Source: Archegozetes longisetosus
Lineage: Eukaryota > Arthropoda > Arachnida > Sarcoptiformes > Trhypochthoniidae
Length of the DNA stretch: 64,000 bases
NCBI GenBank assembly: GCA_018873245.2
Contig: JAEMBT020000005.1
Coordinates: 6,744,001 to 6,808,000, forward strand
Direction: 5' to 3'
Shown here: piece after piece, positions 25,341 to 38,800 of the stretch
Numbering within the stretch: position 1 is the stretch's first letter
Layout: each line of letters begins with the position of its first letter
Program-made: the position numbers and the translations under genes
Notes under the pieces: model-generated
What the model saw: only the letters and a program-made list of their open reading frames with translations
Told to the model about the DNA's origin: nothing
Database searches by the model: none

Positions 25341-26923
25341 TTTTCTTATCAATTAATAAATTAATGTTAATCTTTATCTAAATATATATTTTATTCACAA
25401 TCAGATCCAATCGATCAATAATTGAAATTAAATAAACTTATTATTAAAATACAGATATAATTTTCAAATAACTGAACTCAATTTTTGTCGAATCATTCAA
25501 CTGAAAGACAACTTTGTTTTACACCAATTTGAATGCACTTTGTTTTGAGGGACTATTACTTAATTACCACCATAAGTTGCTTTGATTAAGACGTTATTAG
25601 ATAATACCCTTATTTAGATATCAATTTAGTCAGTAAATGGTCTAATTCTAAGTGTGTAAAGTGTGGAAAACTAGTGACAAATATGTTGTGAATGAATGCT
25701 ATTTACAATACAAACTTTAGCTGACAGTTTAGTCTATACAATTTGTAATAATTACTACCTGTAGTAACTGACAAAAAGTTTGACATATTCTAGTCTGAAC
25801 TTTTGCTGAAGCGATTTGTATGAGACTTAAAAAACACCCTTATATTTGCTTCAAGTGTTTGTCATATACAAATAAGAACAAAATTGTTGTCATTGACTGA
25901 CTCAATTGACTCAACTTGACAATGGCAAAATAAGCCTAATAAGTCTTAGGCATCAATTATTTTATTAGGTACTAATTAGATTAATTTCTGATGAGTTCTA
26001 TTTACAAATAAGTTATTTTTGGATATCGTTTTTATGGTTAAGATAACTGACAAGAAATAAAATTTTATACAAATTAATTGAATATTACACAAACATGAAA
26101 ATATATTTGCGATTAAGAAACTTTTCGTAAAATAGTTTAAAGCTCTTCCATTTTAGAAAACATTTGACCAAACCATTAATGAAAAAAGAAAAATAAACTT
26201 AGTTAAGCACTAAAATACAGTTATATTAACAATATAAGTAGACATTACAAACTAAGTAGGAGTTTCAAACCAAAAACTCATAATTTCACATTTCATGCTC
26301 TATATCAATTCGAGTTAACTACATGTTTTATTTGTAATTCTACAATTTCTTTAAAACTAATCCAAACATATTTCATGTCATTTAATGTTTGGATAATGAA
26401 ATAAGACATGGGAAATCGGTGTCTATCGTAGAAGCTCTTAAAAGCAAATATTGAGAGCTAGAATACATAACTGAGCTTCAAATATATCACAAAATGTAAA
26501 GGAATCAGTAATTGACTAGTTGTAAAAATAATGAATAGAGTACTAAACTATTAGTATTAGTAATGGTTATTAACTATATTTATATGAAGTGCATGCATTG
26601 GCACAGAATCTATAAAATCGATCAAAAATCAATGAATGCGCAAGATTTAGTCTGCAATTTAAATATGCGATCAACTAATTCCGTTCTGTGTCGTACTAAA
26701 AATACCTGTCAATAAGACACTGTCAAAAACTTTAAAATAGATCAATTAAAAACTAATTTTAAAAAATCGTATCAATTAAGTAAATATAAACTCATAATTT
26801 TCGAACTTAGTTCATTGTCTACAAATTGGATATGCTCTAACTGTAATTTTGAACTGAATTATACGTATACTTGGTTCAACAAGTTTGCAATTATTTGTCA
26901 TAAGAGCGGAGATTCTATAAATG
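25341..26923. other. Intergenic region, USP14 / XK-related gene
   Basis: About 1.6 kb of AT-rich sequence. It should include the USP14 promoter and the 3' UTR of the minus-strand XK-related gene. No other feature was seen. Confidence 0.55.
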
Positions 26924-28861
26924 CTAAACGCTTGCGCCTTTATAGACATCATTCTCAGGCTTCGATTTTTGGGACTTATTAGAGATTTCTTTGACTTTGG
27001 GATCAGAAAATGCAGTCGGAATAGCCGGTCGAGGATGAAGTAACCTGCCCTGAGTTGTCCACAAACCGTTTTGTATTTGACGCTTATGACTACCCCTGCG
27101 TCGTTTAGATTTATTATCAGTGTCATCCTCTTCCTGTTTTGTCCTCCAAAGTACTATATTTCCACTTGGATGAAGCTTTAGATAGTAGAGAGCCTAACAA
27201 ATTCACATCATAAATAAAGTTTAAGTTTATAAAGCATCGATAAATAACTAGCTCAGTTTTACCATAAATACGAGGCCAGTAAAAAAGCTAACAAAATATC
27301 CAAACATAGCAACATCTCTATACCACTTGCCGCTATCACACCAGTGATACCATAGAGTCATCAAAATTAAATTCTCAAAAAACATGAACGTGTAATAAAT
27401 GGTGTATCGCTTTCTGGTCGGACTGTCGACTGGATTGAAATAGCAAAAGATGAACATAACTGCTAGAACGGCGTTATATCCTAGCTCTTCACATCGATTA
27501 TCACAAAATGTAGTTCTCATTGAAACGATCCAAAAGAACATAATAAGCCAATGAACGCCACAGACAATACTGATGTAAAACCTAAATTCGCTGGCGAATA
27601 GTGCCAGTGAGAGGACACGTGATGCTATTGAGAAGAATCGCCAAATGAATTGAATGGCAATTCCCTGGATCAAAGATAAATTATTTCAAAGTTTATAAAA
27701 GTATCGATAAATTCGTTTTTATAAAAACTGTTATCGACTCATTATCGGTTATCATACCTGCCAAGTCATGTTCACTTTATCGGCTAATGACATCCGAAGC
27801 GACCGATGGTACGATACTAAGGACCATGAAAGCGATACAAGGGATGCCACCACTGCTACCACTTGCGCAACAACTGTTTCATTGTCAAGAAAAAAAGATT
27901 ATATGAAATCACAATATAACATATAAACAAGCAGATTTAAATATAGATCCAGACCAGTCCAGTGATCATCCTCCTCGTGTGGAGTACTTTTGGCGAGAAT
28001 ATAGATTTGAAGAACAAGCTGTGGCGCGGCCTCCATAAAGCACTCGAAGAGCCTCAACATAGTTGCATCCGTATCTTCATATATCATATATTGAAAATAC
28101 CTCTTTTGTGCCTCTTTATCGCTATGCTGCCGAAACTTCAGGCCATACATGAGTGAATCAAAATATCTTAAAATTGGACCCAATTGTAGTAATAAGAATA
28201 TAAATCTCATGATCCATTGGCATTTTGATATGGAAGGCGATCCTTCTTCTCTCGAGTCGAGAACATACCATCTCATGGAAATGCCTGTCATTATGAGCGT
28301 TGGTACAATTACGAACGCTAGCGTCAAACTAAAATACCTTAAAATTCAAAACAAACAAGTTATATAAATAGATAATTACTAACAAATTGCACCAAACCCA
28401 TACCAATAATCTGAATTGATGTAGTGAAATGCTGCAACTGCTACATCAGTGCCGATGTCGAATAGAAAACTACCAATAGAGAAGAGAATTGCAGCTGCGT
28501 CCAAGTATGTGAACGACATGTCTATCGGCAAACCATCCGTCCTGTCATGACATTCTCCATCAGTAGCAAATGACATCTTATGGTGTGATATCAGTGATGG
28601 ACGCGGAGGTGCACCACATTTATAGGACTTATGGCGCGAATGACTATCACTTCGACATCGGTTCAAAGAACAGACTTCCGTTATCTCTTCGGTAGTACAT
28701 TCATTAGCCACTTCTGGTGAGTTCTGATTACAACAATTAACATTATTATAGTCGCAATCTGTTGAATATATTGTCGAAAATGTATTGTTTTCATCGTTTG
28801 TGACATGACTTTGATTATTCAGATAAGAACTGTCTCCATTCAGACTTGTTTGAGCAGGCAT
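26924..28861 (-). CDS. XK-related protein (XKR4/6/7-like)
   Basis: This is a polytopic membrane protein of the XK/XKR family; some members scramble phospholipids in dying cells. Five minus-strand exons join in frame to 542 aa: 28861-28404, 28337-27955, 27873-27758, 27664-27263, 27193-26924. About 120 polar, Asn/Ser-rich residues precede the first membrane helix. Family signatures include LFSIGSFLFDIGTDVAVA, FSLTLAFVIVPTLIMTGISM, FMEAAPQLVLQIYILAK and VSLSWSLVSYHRSLR. The end of exon 1 was set at 28404 rather than further along its open frame, because only this donor gives the conserved DYW-YF junction in frame. The C-terminal tail is basic and polar. No clear caspase site is evident, so scramblase activity is not shown. 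Confidence 0.92.
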
Positions 28862-29810
28862 TTCACCTAATTTTGTACTAATTTCTGCTCAATTAATTGA
28901 ATCAGTGAGCATTTCTTAGGAAAGACTAATTAATATTGAATAATTTAATACATTTATTCAAAATCATCTAAAGGTAAGACAGATTGTCATATAATTGCCA
29001 ACATTTTGGCGTAAAATTCATTTAAATTAAAGATGAAATTAAAGATGAAATTAACTAAAGTGAATGGTAAAATTTAAAATATATTTGAAAACATTAAAAC
29101 CAAATATAATTATTCAAATGCAGTAATAGCAACAATAACATTGCTTTCTCTGTCATCAGTCAAATTCAACTCAACTATTGATTAAAGACATGTTCACAAA
29201 ACATGTAATTCTAATGCCTATGCTTTTGAGCCCCCAATTTATGGCGATAACAATGCTTTTGTTATGCAATTAATTATTATTAGCTATATTTGGTACCATT
29301 CATTGTGTCGGAACTGTAACTAAGATTACATATAATACGCATAAAAACATTTGTGGAATCGTCAGGTCTAAGGGTTTCATAGCATATTGTATAGAATTAG
29401 AGATAAAAAACTGTTCACTTATCAGACGTAATAACTTACGTAAAACCAACTCTTTTCTCCCACTCTTAGACCAATAACGACATTTAATATGATAATCGCG
29501 CAGTCGCACTACAGCTACACGTGTTTAGCTAAGTCTTGATCAAAAATCTCATGTGCTCACAATTTTTTCAATTATCATCAATATTGGGTTCTGAAAATCG
29601 TGAAAATTTCAATATTTTCTCAAATCATATTATATTTTGATATTGTTTAACACCCAGCGCCCAAACTTCTGTGACTTTTCAACGGTTACACTTTTGAAGT
29701 AAGTTTAATCTAAAAGTTTTCTTCACTATAATAGAAAGCAAAAGTTTAATATTTTATTTATTTAAGTTTAATTTTTCCTATAATTTTAGTTTGAAATCAA
29801 AGGCACAGAA
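28862..29810. promoter_or_regulatory. Divergent intergenic region, XK-related / MDN1
   Basis: These 949 bp lie between divergent start codons. A short direct repeat of TTAAAGATGAAA occurs near 29026-29050. An open stretch at 29300-29509 on the minus strand has no recognisable similarity. No named promoter element was identified. Confidence 0.4.
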
Positions 29811-32800
29811 ATGGGAAAATTCAAAGCATTTTCATCATTAAATAATCTCTGCAATAGTCGGTTCAAAAACCACTCGCTGATCGTTGAATTGAAACCTTTT
29901 CTAAATCAACAGATTTGGTCACAACAAGACAGACAACTCTTATTAAACAAGTTATCCTCAGCTCTTCTCAGCCATGAACTGACTTTAGAGATCGCCAAAC
30001 ATTTCAGTCCTATTTTGATAGATTTATTAAATAGAATTAAGAATGAAATTAAATTTAGACAAGAGTTATTCATAGCAATAAGTGGCTTAATTGGATACTA
30101 TTCAGACGCGACTCATTTCGCTTATGATTGCTTTCAGGCATCGCTATTCAGTCCAAAACAGCTTTTAGAAACATGTGATAATGAAGACTCAAAGCTGAGC
30201 CTAATCAAGTCTGTATTCAATTATTTACATTTCAATCCGATTTGGTTTCGAAACGCAATAGATTGGAGTTTTATTATGGACTATATTTCCCATCCAAACA
30301 ATGATGTCAGATATATTGCAATACAATGTTATATCATTTTGTTTAGTTTAAATAGCAATGATTCCGACCGTTTAATACAACAAAAGTTTAATGCTGAAGG
30401 TTTAACTCAACTAAAGTTGAAGTATTTGCACATTTATTCTTCACGAATTCCGTTGGCAGATATGTCAACAACATTTTATTACGACCAAAGTGATGACGAA
30501 GTTTCAAATGCTATGCAATCGTTTTGTGACAATGATTTTAGCGATGATATCGTTTCAGTATTTGGAATATTAATCAACAAATTAAAGAAAACGTCATTGA
30601 GTGATGTGAATAAAGTTAATGATAAATACGAGATAGTGTTAGTGCCTTCAACTAAGAAAAGTTTACGTTCGTTAGCCTTAGCAGTTTCTTATGGCAAACC
30701 TGTACTAATTGAAGGTCCAGTTGGATGTGGAAAAACAATGATTATTGAATACATTGCGTCACTCACAGGAAGATTTCAGGCGCCACAACTGACCAAAGTT
30801 CAAATGGGAGACCAAATTGATAGCAAGATACTTATTGGTTCTCATATTTGTACTGATATTCCAGGAGAGTTTATCTGGAAAGCAGGTCCATTGGCTCAGG
30901 CTATGAGAGATGGAAATTGGCTCTTACTGGAAGACATAGACTGTGCGCCATCAGATGTGATCGCAATGCTCTCTTCGGTTTTGGAGGCAAAATCACTTTC
31001 ATCATTACCCGGTTGTGAAAATAAGTTGCAAAGAGTGCACAACGAGTTTCGTATATTTTTCACGCGTCGTCTAATGCCAGCTCAATACAACGAAGGCAAA
31101 CATTCAGAATTTGCGATCAGATCTTCTAACCATTACAATAGTATCAACAAATTATGTTATACGATATCTCTTGAGTCATTGAGTAGAGAAGAACTTTCAA
31201 CATTGATTTCTACGAAATGGCCAAATTTATCAGTCGTAAAGAATCGATTATTAGATATTTATTTTGATTTGCAAAGTGATAATTTGGATCGCGAAAATTT
31301 AGGATCTAAAAGGCTTGTGTCACCGCGCGATTTAATAAAATGGTGTAATAGGTTGTCAAAAAAGTTTAAGTTAGACTCAGAAGAATCAGCTTTATCAGCG
31401 TTTTTGGATGCAAGTGATTGTTTTCTTCAATGTATTTCTAGTCCAAATGTTCGCAATGCAAAATCAGAACTGATTGGCTCTAATTTGAACATTTCGAAAG
31501 CTCAAAGTCAATACTTAACTGCCAAACGTAAGCCTGAGTTTCTATTGAACGACAAGTATTTCAAAATCGGACGACAGTCTATCGATCGGAGCAAAGAATC
31601 ACAATCTGTTGAAAGAGGAAGACCAATAGTTTCTTCGTTTGCGTTTACTCATCAATCATTAATGCTTTTAGAAAGGATTGCGGTTGCAATCGAGAACAAT
31701 GAAGCGGTTCTGCTGTGCGGAGAAACAGGAACTGGAAAGACATCTTCGGTTCAATATTTGGCTCATCAACTGGGCAAGTCATTAACTGTTGTTAATATGA
31801 ATCAACAAAGCGATAGTTCTGACTTACTCGGAGGTTATAAACCCATAGAAATGCGTGTTTTGATGCAACCTATTAGAGATGAATATTTAGATTTATTCTC
31901 GAGTACTTTTCAAAATGATAAGAACGCATCATTTCTAAGTAAATTTGCTCAAAAATTCAATTCTCAAGACTGGTCCACATTATTTAAAGTAATGTTACAT
32001 GTCTATAAGAATGCATTGACTAAATGTACTAATAATGAAGATGTGAAACGTTGGAATGCATTAGGAAATAGAATCAGTGATTTACAGTCGTGTAAATTGA
32101 ACGAAAAAGGATGTCTAGCATTTTCATTCATTGAAGGCAGTCTAGTTAGAGCTATGAAAAGAGGTGATTGGATATTACTCGACGAGATTAATCTAGCTGA
32201 ATCCGAAACATTACAGTGTCTTTCAGCTATTCTCGACAGCAAGGATGGATCTATTATTCTTCTAGACAAAGCTGATGGCTTGCCAGTTGAAAGACATCCC
32301 CAGTTTCGTTTGTTTGCATGTATGAATCCAGCTACTGATATCGGAAAGAAAGAGTTGCCCCTGGGAATCAGAAATCGCTTCACTGAATTTTTTGTTGAAG
32401 AATTAGAGGATAAATCAGATTTGCGAATACTGATTCATTCGTATCTAGGAAATTATGTGCCACCAGTTCTCATTGAATCAATAGTTGAGTTCTATTTGAA
32501 AATCAAAAATGACGCAAAGCAAGTTTTGACAGATACTAAGGGTTCACGACCAATCTATAGCTTAAGGTATATCTTTGATATTTTCGATGCAAACTGAGTA
32601 ATTTTTATTTGTTGCATTGTTTTCATGTTTAGTATAAAAGTGACTGTAACTGTTGAAAAATAATATACTTTTTTGAACGTGCAAATATCGTTTAAGTTGG
32701 TTTTTATCCGTTAGTGCACTAGTTGCTTGTCGACTTCTCTAAGTGTATGACTGCGCGGTCGGCAAAAATAGGCCTTGTAGTTATCTTGATTATAAGACGT

Positions 32801-35800
32801 TTCATACTCTAAATTGATTCCTAAGTTTTACATTATTGACAGTGCGTACATGACTCAAAGATGCATTTAAAATTAAACCCTTGTCTCGTTTGACAATGTA
32901 AAACTGCTCTAGGGAACAGTCAAAGCTGATCGACATTGAAAATGTTCGGACTGGTTGTTAAGGTCTGAGTATCTTCAATATTGACTGGTTTTCTGTTATA
33001 AAAGCGAAAATTGTAGCCTGGTTTGGGTAATATGTTTACTGCGATACAATGACCGCATAAATTGTTGAATTCATAGTTAATCTAATAAAAAATGGATCTT
33101 CACGTATGATTATAAAGCAAACATATAATTAAAATCTGCTGCATGTTTGAATAGTTGAACAACATTAATGTCTTGAATTTTGCAAATCAATGATTGAGTT
33201 AATTATTAATACTTTATTTAATTATGGTCTTATCTTGATATTAATGTAATAATCCTAAACAGGACTCTCTGTCGCGCATTGACTGTGGCTGCAACTAATC
33301 CATGTGGTATCGTCCAGAGATCTTTATACGAATCATTCTGTTTATCATTTTTAACTCAATTGGATAAAAGTTCGCGTTTGAAAGTGGAGAATGAAATAAT
33401 TAAAGCATTATTTGGCGATAAGGATTGTTCCTCTTTATTGAAAGCAGAAATAGAAGCACCAACAAATAGAGATAAATATGAGTGCATCGAAGGATTTTAT
33501 ATTCTCAAAGGACCTAAAAAGACAACAATAGATAAATCTTATATTCTAACATCAACTGTGAACAACAATTTGAAAGATATTTGTAGAATAGTATCAATAG
33601 GAAAGTCGTTTGCAATTTTACTAGAAGGAGAGACTTCAGTTGGAAAAACTAGTTTAATTCATTGGTTGGCTAACGCCACCGGGAACGTTTGCGTTAGAGT
33701 CAATAATCACGAACACACAGATCTTCAAGTAATACTAATTCAATTCTCACTCATGTTTACAGTTCTTTAACTCTATTGTTTTATTAATTGAAGGAATATG
33801 TTGGCAGTTATTGCGCCGACACTAATGGAAAGCTAGTATTCAAAGAAGGAGTACTGGTAGAGGCCATGAGACTCGGATATTGGATTATTTTAGATGAACT
33901 CAATTTAGCCCCGACTGAAGTTTTAGAAGCACTTAATAGGGTATTAGATGATAACAGAGAGCTATTCATACCCGAAACTCAACAAGTTGTTAGAGCACAT
34001 CCTAAGTTTTTGTTGTTTGCCACTCAAAACCCTGCGGGTCATTATGGTGGCAGAAAAGTTCTTTCGCGTGCTTTTCGTAATCGTTTCATTGAGTTACATT
34101 TCGATGAAATTCCAAGCAGTGAACTCGAAACAATCCTTCACCAAAGGTGTTCTTTGCCTCTATCATATGCGAAGAGAATGGTTGGGGTTCTAATGGATTT
34201 GCAAATAAGAAGACGAGATAGTGGTGTTTTTGCTGGAAAGCATGGATATATTACTTTAAGAGATCTATTTCGTTGGGGAGAGAGATATAACTTGTTTGCA
34301 AAGAATCAAAGTCAAGAAATTAAGTTTTACGATTGGGACTTGCATTTGGCTAATGACGGATATATGTTACTCGCGGGACGTGTCCGCAAAAACGAAGAAA
34401 TGGCTGTCATTCAGTCAGTTCTTGAATCCCGATTCAAACGCAAGCTCGATCCAGATTCTCTGTTCAAAGACACTTCTTTTCTGAAAGATTTTGGAGGCAT
34501 TATTCCAAAACAATTTGAACACATTGTTTGGACAAAATCATTGACACGATTAGGAGTTCTTTTATCCCAAGCCATCAAATACAATGAACCTGTGCTTCTG
34601 GTTGGAGAAACAGGTTGTGGCAAAACATCAATTTGTCAATTGTTTGCAGCTATGAAGAATATCAAACTTTATACAGTCAACTGTCACATGAACACTGAGA
34701 GCGCAGACTTTTTAGGGAGTTTACGTCCAGTTCGTGATTTTGATAACGATAATAACGATTCAAACAATCGTCCATTGTTCGAATGGGTTGACGGCCCACT
34801 TGTTAATGCTATGAAAGACGGATCATATTTCTTAGTCGACGAAATCTCGTTAGCAGATGATTCAGTTCTCGAGCGTTTGAATTCTGTACTAGAATCTGAG
34901 CGAACACTTCTTTTAGCTGAAAATAATAGTTCATTTGATGACGACATTTCTATACCAATCATTACTGCTAAAGAATCGTTTCGATATTTAGCAACAATGA
35001 ATCCCGGAGGAGATTATGGAAAGAAAGAATTATCACCGGCATTGAGGAATAGATTCACCGAAATATGGTGTCCACCATATGATGATATCACTGATATAAA
35101 AGATATAGTTCTTCATAATTTAAATGATCAATGGACGGAATTTAAAGCTGATGTCTGCAAGTCTATTTGTGATTTTCTTGTATGGTTTAATTCTAATATC
35201 TATAATTCCAAGCGATTCGTACTCAGTATAAGAGATGTTTTGAGTTGGACTGAGTTCATGAATCAAAGCACTCAAACAAATAGAAAGATTCCACTCTCTT
35301 TGAAAGATGCCTTCATCAATGGAGCATTACTTGTGTTCATCGATGCTATCGGAACTGGTGGCTCATCGTTGAGCTATAGCGCTAACAATTTAAGTGATAT
35401 TCGCGTTCAGTGCCAACAATATCTCAATGGATTATCAGAAAAAATTTTTGGAAATAAATTAAATAATAATATGGATTATGATGTGATATTAGACACAAAT
35501 GAATATTTTACGATTAAGCCATTTTGCATTCCAATCGGACCACTAATTGATCGTAATGTTGACCGTGATTATACTTGGACTAGTCCTAGTGTTCAATCAA
35601 ATGTTTCACGCGTATTGCGTGCAATGCAATTACCAAAACCTATTTTACTCGAAGGAGTGCCTGGAGTCGGAAAAACTACTTTAGTTCAGGCTCTCGCAAA
35701 AGCCTCTGGTCATAATCTAATACGAATCAATTTATCGGAACAAACAGATGTTTCCGATCTTTTTGGCGCTGATTTGCCGATCGAAGGCGAAAACTCTGCG

Positions 35801-38800
35801 GGAAAATTCGCGTTCAGAGACGGGCCTCTTCTACAAGCACTGAAATCTGATTCGACGTGGATTATTCTGGATGAACTGAATCTGGCGTCACAATCAGTTC
35901 TTGAAGGACTAAATGCATGTCTGGATCATAGAAGTGAGCTATTTATCCCAGAATTAAACAGAACTTTTAGAATAAGCAAGAATACTACCAGAATATTCGC
36001 GACACAGAACCCATACGGACAGGGAGGCGCCCGAAAAGGTCTTCCACGTTCGTTTCTCAATCGATTCACAAGTGTTTATATTCAAAATTTATTGACAGAA
36101 GATTATAATTTCATTCTTTCAAATATGTTTCCGAAAATACCAAATTCAATAATTTCAAAAATGGTTGATTTCAATCAAGAAGTAATAAACGAAATAGTGA
36201 TTGCAAATAGATTTGGCCAGAGAGGCAGTCCCTGGGAATTCAATTTAAGAGAATTGATTCGTTGGTCTCAAGTCATGATTCAAAGCTTGTCTGATTACAC
36301 ACAGATAAGACCAGAAAAGTTTTTAAAACTTTTATATATCGACAAAATGAGAACAATTGATGATAGAGTGAAAATGAGAGAAATTTGTGAGAAATATTTC
36401 ACATTTAGTGCAAAGTCAAATGCAATCAAATTGAAAATTACAGAAAACAATTTGCAAATTGGGTACTCATTCTTAAAGCGTTCTCGAGCTATGACCAGTG
36501 AGATTAATAGTCTAAATGTTTTAGAAACTCACAAAGAATGCTTAGAGTCACTGATGAAGTGCATAGAAATGAATTGGATGGCTATATTAATTGGTGAATC
36601 AGGGGTTGGAAAGACAACAGTTGTGCGACTACTATCAGACTTGACTGGACATACTTTACGTATATTTGCTGTCAATTCAGAAATGGATACAATGGATCTA
36701 TTGGGTGGATTCGAACAAAAAGATTTATCTCACCATCTACAAAATCTTGAAGATTCTATTATTGAATTTTGTTCAAATAAATTTAGAATTGGTTTTGACC
36801 AAAATACTAAAATCGCTCATATATTGAAGTTATGGTTTGAAATTCAAAATTTAAATTCAAAGGTTGATTCCTCTGCTGACTCATCATTAGAAAAGCTAGA
36901 TTTGTTGTCTGTTATTCTGGAGAAGTTATCAGATTTGGATAAGATCGAGAGCGAAAGAATTGATGAGTTAAAGGGAGAAATAGATTTTTTGAGAAGCTGT
37001 CTACAAAATAGAGGTTCATATAGTGGTGCTTTTGAATGGCGTGACTCTATATTAATAAGAGCACTAACACATGGAGAGTGGCTTCTGATTGATAATGCAA
37101 ATCTATGCAGCGCTTCAGTATTAGATCGACTCAACAGTCTTCTTGAGCCAAACGGTGTCCTCACAATTAACGAAAAGGGCTCTATAAACGGAGAGTTGAC
37201 AACAATCAAACCTCACCCTCAATTCAGACTATTTCTTGCGATGGATCCGATAAACGGTGAACTGTCACGTGCTATGAGGAATCGAGGCATTGAGATAAAT
37301 ATGTTTCCGATTACTATGAAAAGTGATCTCCTCACGCAACTCAAAGGAATGGGTATTACTGATGAGCATATCTGTCAATTGTTCGTAACGTGTTTTGAAA
37401 ACATTTCCAACAATCGAACGCAAAATTGAATTTTGCTAATTTTGTTGAAATCATACGTAACTTTATATTCCAAATCCAACACGGATTTCAGCCATCAGTT
37501 GCTCTAAAAGAGTTGACCTCAAAGTTGAGCCAACACTCGACAAGTGATGACGAAGTTGTAATTCTGAGCGAAATAATTATGGATTCGTTGAAACTAAATG
37601 AAAATAGATTAGAAAATAAGTTATATTTAAGTCAGTTGAAGAGTGATCCTTCAACATATTCTGCAGTTCGAGACTCAATAATACTTGATGAAGGAAATCA
37701 AAATTCATTTAAATTCGACTCTCATTCGACAGTTATCAGAATATTCTTAGAAAATAGTTCATCAAAAGATTATTTAATCCGACATTCAATTGTTGAGAAA
37801 TGTTGCCATTTTAAAAGTTTCAATTACGACAATAATCTAATTTCGCAAACTTTGACAAACATTCGAGACTTAGTTCCTCTCAGTTCACAGTTAGACATTT
37901 TGGAAGAATATCAAATCGATTTGAGGAACAATTTGGATGCTTGGCAATTATTTTGGAATTTAAACGCAGATTCAAGTAGCAAGATAGAACTAATGGATAA
38001 ATATCTTAATCGCTATTTAATCAATTTATTTTGGGTTCAACTCAAACATCAACAAATAGAAGTGAGTCAAGAAAATTGCAACCAATTTATGTCAGTCATG
38101 CAAACTGCTTCTGATATGTTGAGCAACAAAATAGCTCGCAACTCATTCCCTAAAGTTTTTGTTCCTATTTTTAATGTCATCAATGATGTTGAAGCTAAAA
38201 TTATTAGAAGTTCTTTGGAGTTGTGTCCTTCCAACGACGACTTTATGGATTTACGCGATATGTTATTATGGATTCATCAGTTACTGATGGTTTGCCACCA
38301 AAATAGATCTAAAGCAGAGCTCTCGAACTTATTTGTATTCAATCACTTTTTGGTTCTTTGGATTACAACCAATGAAAAGTCCTTATCGGTATTACAAAGT
38401 TTCTTAGATATTGACCTGAATAGTTCGATATCTGTCGTCAATGACTTGCTTCAAATTGAAACTTTTCAGTGCGATAAGAAAAACAAAATTATTGTTCGAC
38501 TTAACCAATAATAGCCTTGTCTTCACTACTGAAGACTCAGCTTCTCTTTTCATTTCTTACGCTAAACTATGCAACGATCTCATGAGAACAACTAATAGGA
38601 GCAAGTTAGGTAGTCTCGAAGACTATCTGTTTATAATGGGAAAAAATATTTGGACTCTTGTTGGTAATGATTATAATAGTTTTGAACTTGAAAAAGATCT
38701 TTCACTGATCGAGCAGGCAATTCAAAAGGAGTTAAAAGAAAAATATGCAGATAAGAGCGACCAAATCAATTTCAGTGAAATAATTGCCAGAAGACGATCG

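Noticed and set aside
27899..28403. Extending XK-related exon 1 to the end of its open frame (GFGAIC)
   Set aside because: That donor leaves the wrong phase for exon 2; the donor after TATTG gives the conserved family junction in frame.
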